Assembly: GCF_013294115.1 (NCBI RefSeq)
Contig: NZ_JABSNP010000004.1
Coordinates: 186,001-250,000 of the forward strand
Length of the DNA stretch: 64,000 nucleotides
Direction: 5' to 3'
Source: Hymenobacter caeli
Lineage (GTDB): Bacteria; Bacteroidota; Bacteroidia; Cytophagales; Hymenobacteraceae
Positions 16,255-23,171 of the stretch are shown here, piece by piece. The notes under the pieces were generated by a model. That model searched no databases and was not told the origin of the DNA. It saw only the letters and a program-made list of their open reading frames with translations. How positions within the stretch are numbered: the first letter of the stretch is position 1; each line of letters begins with the position of its first letter. A program made the position numbers and the translations under genes.

Positions 16255-16674
16255 ATGAAAACAGAAGTAAAAAACGCCTTCGGCAAGGTTATCATGACGG
16301 CGGAATACGAGCCGGCCGATAACCTCGTGTACAACAACTGGATGGGCTACCAAACCCGCGAGGGCATCATCACGGCGGCCAACGCCGGCCTGGAAATCAT
16401 TGCCCAACACCGCTGCCCGTACCTGCTGAACGACAACACCCTGGTGCTGGGGCCGTGGGACCACGCCGTGGAGTGGATTGCCCAGGACTGGACGCCCCGG
16501 GCCATTGCCGCCGGCCTCACCCACTTTGCTCACGTCGTCAGCCCCGAGTCGTTCGCCGCCCTCTCGGCCCAGGCCATGGCCAGCGGTATCGCCGGCAGCT
16601 TCCAGATGCGCATTTTTGGCGGCGTGCCCGAGGCGCGGGCGTGGCTGCGGGCGGCGCGGCAAGGTGCGGGCTAG
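16255..16674 (+). CDS. SpoIIAA/STAS-SEC14-like small protein
   Basis: 139 aa from the ATG at 16255 (a longer frame starts at 16198 inside a terminator-proximal region and is less likely). The layout matches the SpoIIAA-like group of Bacteroidota: N-terminal strands VIMTAEYEPADNLVYNNWMG, a helix after REGIITAANAGLEII, DNTLVLGPWDHAVEWI, and the 'FAHVVSPESFAALSAQAM' helix-strand followed by FGGVPEARAWLRAA. Such domains bind nucleotides, lipids or partner regulators; the function here is unknown. Its TAG overlaps the convergent lipoprotein gene's stop through a shared CTAG. Confidence 0.65.
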   Translation: MKTEVKNAFGKVIMTAEYEPADNLVYNNWMGYQTREGIITAANAGLEIIAQHRCPYLLNDNTLVLGPWDHAVEWIAQDWTPRAIAAGLTHFAHVVSPESFAALSAQAMASGIAGSFQMRIFGGVPEARAWLRAARQGAG

Positions 16675-17069
16675 GGCACAAGCGGAGCGCAGGGCGTGGT
16701 GGCCACGTTGCTGAGTACCAAGTGCGGAACGGGCAGCGGCGGCCGGTTGACGTAGCAGTAGTAAGGGGCTTGGCGCTTGGGGTCGTTTTGGTACGTAAAA
16801 TAAAAGCGCTGCCCGGGCTTACCCACCGAGTCCGGAAGGGCGTTGACGGCCGCAATGACGTTGGGCAGGTCGGTGCCTCCGGGAGCCGACGCGGCCGGCA
16901 ACGTCTGACCAATAGCGTATTGCTCATCGACTTGCACCAAAAAGCCATCGATGCAGCTGCCGTACAGCACCGTACCCGAGTAGCACGCGGGGGCCGTGTC
17001 GACGTCGTGCTTGCAGCCTAGTAGCGCGCCAAATACGAGGGCAGACGGTAGGAGTAAGTGTAGGCGCAT
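16671..17069 (-). CDS. Small lipoprotein of unknown function
   Basis: 132 aa. A textbook lipoprotein signal peptide, MRLHLLLPSALVFGALLGC, with LLGC lipobox, then an acidic/polar start (KHDVDTAPACYSG). The mature part has five further Cys residues (in ACYSG, GSCIDG, YYCYVN, TPCAP), suggesting disulfides, and no domain I recognise. ATG at 17069 chosen because it starts the signal. It is divergent from the large propeller protein and converges with the SpoIIAA-like gene, sharing CTAG as both stop codons. Confidence 0.75.
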   Translation of the reverse strand: MRLHLLLPSALVFGALLGCKHDVDTAPACYSGTVLYGSCIDGFLVQVDEQYAIGQTLPAASAPGGTDLPNVIAAVNALPDSVGKPGQRFYFTYQNDPKRQAPYYCYVNRPPLPVPHLVLSNVATTPCAPLVP

Positions 17070-17232
17070 AGTCGGAAGAAAAGGGGAAGGAAAGAACCAA
17101 AAACAGGAGCCGCCAGCCCCGCCAAGGGTTGCACGGCCCCGCGCCAACCTCAGCCGCAACTCATCGAATGTAAGTAGCTTGCCGGCCGGGGCCCTGGCGC
17201 GCAGCCAACGGCTTTTACGGCTTCGGGAAAAC

Positions 17233-20142
17233 ATGCGTCGTTTGTTGCTGGGGGCCCTGGGGGGCTTGTTTTTTGCCGGGGCCGCGGGGGCCCAGAGCCT
17301 GCCCGTCATCGCCCAGAACCCGCCCGATTTGCGCTGGCGCGAGGTGCGCACGCCGCACTTCCGGGTGCTGTACCCGGCCGGGCTCGACTCGGCCGCGCAG
17401 CGCACGGCCGGGCGGCTGGAGGCCGTGCACGGGCCCGACGGGGCCACGCTGGGCGTGCAGGCCCGGCCCCTGGCGGTGGTGCTGCAAAACCAGACGACCG
17501 TGAGCAACGGGTTCGTGACGTTTCTGCCGCGCCACGCCGAGTTTTTCACCACCCCGCAGCAGGGGCAGGGCCTGGGCACCGTGGACTGGCTCGACGGGCT
17601 GGTGGTGCACGAGTTCCGGCACGTGAACCAGTTTGATAAAGCGCGGGAGGGCGTGGGGCGGGCCCTGGTGCCGCTGCTCGGCGACGGGGCCCTGGGCGTG
17701 GCGGCGGTGGGCGTGCCGCAGTGGTTTTTCGAGGGCGACGCCGTGGGCTCCGAAACGGCCCTCACGCGCAGCGGGCGCGGGCGCATCCCCAGCTTCGGGG
17801 TGGGCCTGCGGGCCAACCTGCTGAGCGGCCAGCGCTACAATTACCAGAAGGCCGTGAACGGCTCGCTGCGCGACAACGTGCCCGACTGGTACGTGCTGGG
17901 CTATTTTATGACTTCGTACCTGAAGGCGCACCGGGGGCCCGACGTGTGGGCGCGGGTGCTGGACGAGTACTACCGGTTTCCGTTCTACCCGTTCTCGTTC
18001 TCGAACAGCATCCGCCGCACCACCGGCCTGCGGGTGGAGGACTTGTACGCCCGCACGATGGCCGACCTCGACTCGACCTGGCGCACCGAGCGGGCCGCCC
18101 GGCCCGCGCCCACGGAGGTGCGCGAGCTGGCCGGGCAGGCCGATACCCACATTTTTACGCAGTACCAGTACCCGCAGTACGTGACCGACAGCACGGTGCT
18201 GGCCCTGAAAAGCGGGCTGAACAACGTGCCGCAGCTGGTGCTGCTGGGCCGCCACGGCCGCGAGCGAAAGGTGTTCACGCCGGGCCTGCTGAACATCCCG
18301 GAAATGCTGTCGGTGGGCGGCGGGGCGGCGGTGTGGCCCGAGTTTCGGCAGCAGCCGCGCTGGGGAGAGCGGGTGTTTTCGGAGCTGAAAATCCTGGATT
18401 TGACGACTGGCCGGCTGCGGACGGTGGGCCGGGGCGGGCGCTACGCCGCCGCGGCCCTCTCGCCCGACGGGGCCCGGTTGGTGGCCGTGCGCACCAGCGC
18501 GGCCTACCGCCATGCGCTGGTGGTGCTCGACGCCCGCTCCGGGGCCATCCTCCGGGAGCTGCCCAATCCGCGCAACGACTTCTACCAGCAGCCGCGCTGG
18601 ACGCCCGACGGCCGCCGCATCGTGGCCGTGGCCCTGAGCGCGGCCGGTAAAACCCTGGAACTCCTCGACCCCGCCACCGGCGCGGCCCAGCGCCTGTTGC
18701 CCGTGGCCAACGTGAACCTGGCCAACCCCCAGCCCTGGGGCGACTACGTGCTCTACAACTCGCCGCAGTCGGGGGTGGATAACATTTACGCCGTCAACAC
18801 CGCTTCGGGCCAGACATTTCGGGTGACGAACCGGCCCTTTGGGGCCTACCACGCGGCGGTTTCACCCGACGGCCAGCATCTGACTTTTCACGACTATCGC
18901 GCTACCGGGGCCCGCATCGTGGAGATGCCCCTCGACCCCGCCGCCTGGACGCTCCTGGGGCCCCCCGCTCTGGCCGACGCACCGGGCCCCTACGCCGCCG
19001 CCCTGGCCGCCGGCGAGCCGGGGGCGGCCCGCATCACGGCGCTGCTGGCCGCCCCCGATTCGGCAGGGCCGCGCTACGGGGTGCGGCGCTACCGGCCGGT
19101 GGCCCATGCGTTTCGGGTGTTCAGCTACGGCGTGGTGCAGAGCCCGGCCGGCAACGCCGTGACCGTAGGCCTGCGCTCGCAGGATTTTTTGAGCACTACC
19201 CAGGCCTTTGCCGGCCTGAGCTACGACCAGACGGAGCGCACCTTCGCCGGCACCGCGGCTGTGAGCTACCAGGGCCGCTTCCCGGTGCTGGACGTGGAGG
19301 CCAGCTACGGCGGGCGCAACGCTTCGCGTTACGTAGACAGGACTCTGCCCCTCGACAGCCTGCGACGCGACCAGTGGCAGGTGGCCCGGTTGCTGGTCGG
19401 GGCCCGCATTCCATTAGTGCTCACTAAATCCAAGTATTTGCAGGCCCTCACGCTGGGGGCCTATTACCTCCACGAGCAGGTTTATGGCTACGACCTGCCC
19501 ACGCGCCTGTACAGCGAAACCGGCCCCACCACGCCGCTGCACGCCCTGCAAACCTCCCTGTCCTACGCGAGCCAGCTCAAGCAGAGCGCCCGCGACGTGG
19601 CCCCCCGCGGCGGGGCCACGCTGCTGGCCACCTACCGCACTACGCCCTTCGGCACCAACCTGCAGGCCACCCAGGTGGGGGCCCAGGCGGCCGTGTACCT
19701 GCCCGGCCTGGCCGCGCACCACGCCCTGCGCCTGCGCGCCGGCTACCAGTACCAGCAGCAGAACCAGTACAATTTCACGGCCGCCATCTCGTACCCGCGG
19801 GCCGAAACCAGCTACCTCAGCTTCGACCGCCTCGCCGCGGCCAGCGCCGACTATCACCTGCCGCTGGCCTTCGTGCACTGGTCGGTGGGCCGGGTGCTGT
19901 ACGTGCAGCGCCTGCGGGCCGACGTGTTCGCCGACGTGGCCCGGGGCAGCAGCCTGGTGCCCGTGAGCCGCACGGCCAACGCCCGCGCCACCCAGGATTT
20001 CCGCAACGGCGGCGCGGACGTGCTGGCCCTGTTCAACGTGTTTCACCTGCGCACGCCCATCGAGGCCGGCCTGCGCGTGGCCTACAGCAGCTATTTGCAG
20101 CGGTGGGTGGTGCAGCCGCTGGCGCTCAACGTGCGGCTGTAA
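17233..20142 (+). CDS. Secreted HExxH-motif / TolB-type beta-propeller / outer-membrane barrel protein
   Basis: 969 aa from the ATG at 17233, which begins a signal peptide (MRRLLLGALGGLFFAGAAGA). Residues 25-240 look like a gluzincin-type peptidase domain with HEFRH in LDGLVVHEFRHVNQFD (about 122-126) and a downstream Glu in QWFFEGDAVGSE. Residues about 300-640 carry PD40/WD40-like blades: ALSPDGARLVAVR, RWTPDGRRIVAVAL, AVSPDGQHLTFHDY. The last 300 residues are rich in alternating aromatic strands and end with 'VVQPLALNVRL', which looks like an outer-membrane barrel. This peptidase-propeller-barrel order is known in Bacteroidota hypothetical proteins. Substrate and true peptidase activity are not established. 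Confidence 0.7.
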   Translation: MRRLLLGALGGLFFAGAAGAQSLPVIAQNPPDLRWREVRTPHFRVLYPAGLDSAAQRTAGRLEAVHGPDGATLGVQARPLAVVLQNQTTVSNGFVTFLPRHAEFFTTPQQGQGLGTVDWLDGLVVHEFRHVNQFDKAREGVGRALVPLLGDGALGVAAVGVPQWFFEGDAVGSETALTRSGRGRIPSFGVGLRANLLSGQRYNYQKAVNGSLRDNVPDWYVLGYFMTSYLKAHRGPDVWARVLDEYYRFPFYPFSFSNSIRRTTGLRVEDLYARTMADLDSTWRTERAARPAPTEVRELAGQADTHIFTQYQYPQYVTDSTVLALKSGLNNVPQLVLLGRHGRERKVFTPGLLNIPEMLSVGGGAAVWPEFRQQPRWGERVFSELKILDLTTGRLRTVGRGGRYAAAALSPDGARLVAVRTSAAYRHALVVLDARSGAILRELPNPRNDFYQQPRWTPDGRRIVAVALSAAGKTLELLDPATGAAQRLLPVANVNLANPQPWGDYVLYNSPQSGVDNIYAVNTASGQTFRVTNRPFGAYHAAVSPDGQHLTFHDYRATGARIVEMPLDPAAWTLLGPPALADAPGPYAAALAAGEPGAARITALLAAPDSAGPRYGVRRYRPVAHAFRVFSYGVVQSPAGNAVTVGLRSQDFLSTTQAFAGLSYDQTERTFAGTAAVSYQGRFPVLDVEASYGGRNASRYVDRTLPLDSLRRDQWQVARLLVGARIPLVLTKSKYLQALTLGAYYLHEQVYGYDLPTRLYSETGPTTPLHALQTSLSYASQLKQSARDVAPRGGATLLATYRTTPFGTNLQATQVGAQAAVYLPGLAAHHALRLRAGYQYQQQNQYNFTAAISYPRAETSYLSFDRLAAASADYHLPLAFVHWSVGRVLYVQRLRADVFADVARGSSLVPVSRTANARATQDFRNGGADVLALFNVFHLRTPIEAGLRVAYSSYLQRWVVQPLALNVRL

Positions 20143-20149
20143 GGCGGGG

Positions 20150-20261
20150 AACCTCACCCCCGGCCCCTCTCCTGCGGAGAGGGGTGCGCTCAATTTGCTC
20201 GTTCAATTATTCGCCGACGACCGGCACCCCTCTCCGCAGGAGAGGGGACGGGGGTGAGGTT
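20150..20261. repeat. Inverted-repeat element, family C
   Basis: Arms 20150-20187 and 20224-20261 match at 37 of 38 positions and contain CCTCACCCCCGG and CTCCTGCGGAGAGGGG, the latter itself palindromic. It lies exactly between two convergent genes and ends in T6, so it may terminate both. Confidence 0.85.
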
Positions 20262-20283
20262 TTTTCGCATGGGCCCCGACTCT

Positions 20284-21018
20284 TCACCGCACGTGCTTCA
20301 CGTCGTCGTCGTCGTTGCGGCCGGGGTTGAGGAGGCGGGCGGTGCCTTTGTAGTGCAGGTCGGAGCCGCCCGAGGCGTTGGCCGTCAGCTCGCCGTCCAC
20401 CCACACGTCGGCGTCGGAGCCGCCGCTGGCGCTGACGGTGGCCGTGGTGCTTTGCAGGCCGAAGCCGTGGTAGTCGGAGCCGCCGCTGAAGCGCATTTCC
20501 TGCCGCTCCACCCGGCCGGTCAGCGTCACGTCGGAGCCGCCCGACGATTCGGCGTGCACCGTTTTGGCCTGCAATTGCAGCGTCACGTCGGAGCCGCCGC
20601 TGGCCCGGATGCTGAAGTCGTCGGCCCGCAGCGGGGTTTGGCCGTGGGCGTCGGCCCCGCCGCTCAGCGCGAGGCCCGTCAGGCGCGGGGCGGTGATGTA
20701 CACCTTCACGCTGCGCTGCCGGCCGGCGAGGCTGTTCCACGAAGTCATGTTTTTCCACGAGAAATCCTTCTCCCAATGAATCAGCAGCGTGCCGTCGCGC
20801 ACCTCCGTCACCACGTGGGGCAGGGCCTCGGGCAGGGCCTCCACCGCCACGGCCGCCGCGGGGCCCTGCGCGAGGTACACGTCGATGCCGCCGCTGGACT
20901 CGACTTTCTCGAAGCTGCCGGACACGGCGCGGGCCTGCCGCTGCTGGGCGCGGGCCCCGGTGGTGGCCAGGGCCAGGGCCGTGCCCAGCAAGTAAGGGAG
21001 GAGGGAAGAAGTAGCCAT
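20284..21018 (-). CDS. Head-GIN (DUF2807) domain protein
   Basis: 244 aa, secreted (signal peptide to about residue 24, TTGARA-Q). The start of the domain is 'VSGSFEKVESSGGIDVYLAQG' (about 32-52), as in the putative auto-transporter adhesin head-GIN family. It continues with repeated SGGSD or SGGAD turns (about 120, 140, 160, 180, 200, 220), one per rung of a right-handed beta-helix. The C-terminus ends GRNDDDDVKHVR. Such proteins are exported and probably surface- or periplasm-located; binding partners are unknown. Divergent from the EamA gene; shares a repeat-type terminator with the propeller gene. Confidence 0.88.
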   Translation of the reverse strand: MATSSLLPYLLGTALALATTGARAQQRQARAVSGSFEKVESSGGIDVYLAQGPAAAVAVEALPEALPHVVTEVRDGTLLIHWEKDFSWKNMTSWNSLAGRQRSVKVYITAPRLTGLALSGGADAHGQTPLRADDFSIRASGGSDVTLQLQAKTVHAESSGGSDVTLTGRVERQEMRFSGGSDYHGFGLQSTTATVSASGGSDADVWVDGELTANASGGSDLHYKGTARLLNPGRNDDDDVKHVR

Positions 21019-21239
21019 GCGGAAAGGGTTGGTTAGTAAGGGGGTGGGCAGCAGGTAAGGTACGGGGTTCGGGGCTGATTACCGACCCGGGGCCCCCGGC
21101 GTTACAAAGGGCCCAAAATATATTTCTTATCCGCTTTCCAAGCGTGCCCCCGGCCTGCAACGCCCTCGCCAGGCCGCGCCTCTGCTGGAAATAGGCGTTT
21201 TTTACGGCTTCAACCGGTACGGCCCGTGGCCGCGTTTCT

Positions 21240-22175
21240 ATGCCTGTTTCTTCCAAGCCGTCGCGCGCGGCGCTATTCACGGCTTTTGCCCTGGTTTACG
21301 TCATCTGGGGTTCCACTTACCTGGGCATTCGGTTCGCCATCGAGAGCCTGCCGCCGCTGCTGATGGCCGGCACCCGCTACGCCCTGGCCGGGGGCCTGCT
21401 CTACGGCGTGATGCGGCTGCGCGGGGCCCCGCGGCCGCCGTTGCGCAGCTGGGGGCGGGCCTTGCTGATCGGTATTTGCCTGCTCACCTTTGGCAACGGC
21501 GGCGTGACACTGGGCGAGCAGTATATCCCGTCGGGGCTGGCGGCGCTGCTGGTGGCCACGGTGCCCATGCTGCTGGCGCTGCTGGGCTGGGCCAGTGGGG
21601 TATCGGGGCGGCCCACGCCGCTGGCGGCCCTGGGCCTGGGGCTGGGCCTGGCGGGCGTGTACTTGCTGGCGCGGGCCGCGGGCGGGAGCCACGCCGTGGC
21701 GCTGCCGGGCCACGAGGCCCTCGGCATCGGGTGCGTGCTGACGGCGGCCGTGGTGTGGGCCATCGGCTCGCTCTACGGCAAGCGGCACCGCGCGGCGGCC
21801 TCGCCCTTCGTGGCCGGCGGCATGCAAATGCTGTGCGGGGGCTTGGTGATGGTGGTGCTGGGCCTGGCCCGCGGCGAAGCCCAGCAGTTGCACCTGGCGG
21901 CGGTCAGCGCCAAGTCGTGGTGGGCGTATGCATACCTGGTCACGTTCGGTTCGCTGGTGGCTTTCACGGCCTACGTGTGGCTGCTGCAAGCCGTGGCGCC
22001 GGCCCTGGCCGGCACCTACGCCTTCGTGAACCCGGTGGTGGCCGTGGGCCTGGGCTGGGCCTTCGGCGGCGAGCAGCTGAGCTGGCCCATGCTCGGCGGC
22101 GGGGCCCTGGTGGTGGTGGCCGTGGGCCTGTTGCTGCTGGGCAGCCGGGCCCCGGAGGCAGCGAAAAAGGGGTAA
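21240..22175 (+). CDS. EamA-family (DMT) exporter, YedA-like
   Basis: 311 aa, ten predicted membrane helices in two EamA repeats (about 12-140 and 160-298). The first begins FALVYVIWGSTYLGIRFAIE, the signature of the YedA/RhaT-like drug/metabolite exporters. The second contains VLTAAVVWAIGSLYGKR and AGTYAFVNPVVAVGLGWAFG, typical of the family. Probably exports a small metabolite across the inner membrane. No linked regulator or pathway genes suggest the substrate. Confidence 0.9.
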   Translation: MPVSSKPSRAALFTAFALVYVIWGSTYLGIRFAIESLPPLLMAGTRYALAGGLLYGVMRLRGAPRPPLRSWGRALLIGICLLTFGNGGVTLGEQYIPSGLAALLVATVPMLLALLGWASGVSGRPTPLAALGLGLGLAGVYLLARAAGGSHAVALPGHEALGIGCVLTAAVVWAIGSLYGKRHRAAASPFVAGGMQMLCGGLVMVVLGLARGEAQQLHLAAVSAKSWWAYAYLVTFGSLVAFTAYVWLLQAVAPALAGTYAFVNPVVAVGLGWAFGGEQLSWPMLGGGALVVVAVGLLLLGSRAPEAAKKG

Positions 22176-22233
22176 CCCTGGGCGGTAGAGACGCGGCACT
22201 GCGCGTTTCAGGGTTGGAACAACTGCTGGGCAG

Positions 22234-22265
22234 CGATTGAGACGCGAAGTGTCGCGTCTCAATCG
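22234..22265. repeat. Short perfect hairpin of a GAGACGCGA-type repeat
   Basis: Two 14-nt arms (CGATTGAGACGCGA and its complement) around AGTG. A degenerate relative, GAGACGCGGCAC.TGCGCGTTTC, lies at about 22187. Probably a small dispersed repeat; may terminate the EamA transcript. Confidence 0.7.
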
Positions 22266-22308
22266 CCCAAACCCGTGCTGCCAGCGCCGCGCCCGAAGCG
22301 CAGATTAG

Positions 22309-22977
22309 GTGCGCTTGCCCAACAAACTGCTCTTGAAGCTGTACCCTGCCTATCCAACAATTCCCACCCGTTCCAGCCCGCATGCCTGCCCCACCGAAGT
22401 TGATAAATCCCGCTTGTATTTATTGTACCTGCTCAGCCCCTTCGCGCTGAAGGAGCCCGCCCCGGCCAAGCCGCCTGTGCTGCGGGTGGTAATCATTCGG
22501 CACGGCGAAAAGCCCGCGGAGGGCGACAACCTGTCCTGCGCCGGCCTGAATAGGGCCCTGGCCCTGCCCGCCGTGCTCAATAAGTTGATGCCCACCCCGC
22601 CCGACTTCACCTACGTGCCGCTCATCGGCACCGATGGCAAGGACACGACCACCATCCGCATGTTGCAAACCGTGATGCCCTACGCGGTGCGCCACAACCT
22701 GACCATCAACAGCGACTACGCCGTCGACAATGCCAAGGGCCTCGCCAAGATGCTGCGGCGCCAGCGGGGCACGGTGCTGCTGGTCTGGGAGCACAACAAC
22801 ATCCTTGAAATTGCCAAGAAGCTGGGCATCAACACCCCGCTGGCCTGGCCCGACGCCGATTTCGACAGCATCTGGACCATTAGCTTCCACGGCGGCGGGG
22901 CCAAGGGCAAGGCCAAGCGCCCCACGCTGGCCAGGAGCAAAGAGCACATCCACCCATCCATTATCTGCCCGGATTAG
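22309..22977 (+). CDS. Histidine phosphatase-superfamily protein
   Basis: 222 aa if started at the GTG at 22309; TTG 22414 is also possible and no ATG is in frame upstream of the domain. The core starts at VLRVVIIRHGEKPAEGDNLS (RHG motif, about 59-78) and has 'GLNRALALPAVLNK'. The second catalytic His is in GTVLLVWEHNNILEIAKKLG. The C-terminal part is basic (GGGAKGKAKRP). The fold transfers phosphate via a phospho-His and includes phosphatases and mutases; this compact form resembles the SixA/phosphoglycerate-mutase-like hypothetical proteins of Bacteroidota. Substrate unknown. It converges on the TonB receptor, with a repeat between them. Confidence 0.75.
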   Translation: MRLPNKLLLKLYPAYPTIPTRSSPHACPTEVDKSRLYLLYLLSPFALKEPAPAKPPVLRVVIIRHGEKPAEGDNLSCAGLNRALALPAVLNKLMPTPPDFTYVPLIGTDGKDTTTIRMLQTVMPYAVRHNLTINSDYAVDNAKGLAKMLRRQRGTVLLVWEHNNILEIAKKLGINTPLAWPDADFDSIWTISFHGGGAKGKAKRPTLARSKEHIHPSIICPD

Positions 22978-23014
22978 GGCGGCTGGGAGGTAATTATTGC
23001 GGAATTAAAAACAG

Positions 23015-23124
23015 GCAAAAAGGCCGTCATGCTGAGCCTGTCGAAGCATCTCTCCCGCGGCGGTAAATAATTACTTACGCAGTAGGGATGCTTCGGCTAC
23101 GCTCAGCATGACGGCCTCTTTTGC
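23015..23124. repeat. Inverted-repeat element, family B (copy 2)
   Basis: Arms of about 36 nt (23015-23050 and 23087-23124) with GGCCGTCATGCTGAGC and GAAGCATC; the loop shares CTCTCCCGCGGC and GCAGTAG with the copy at 9336-9473, in opposite orientation. Located between convergent genes. Confidence 0.85.
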
Positions 23125-23171
23125 TAATTATTCTCACGGCCCAATACACTTGCCAAACCCGGCGGTGAAGG

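Noticed and set aside
22382..22453. A short ATG-initiated peptide upstream of the histidine phosphatase
   Set aside because: Only 23 codons in another frame, with no conserved feature; at most a leader peptide, not supportable.
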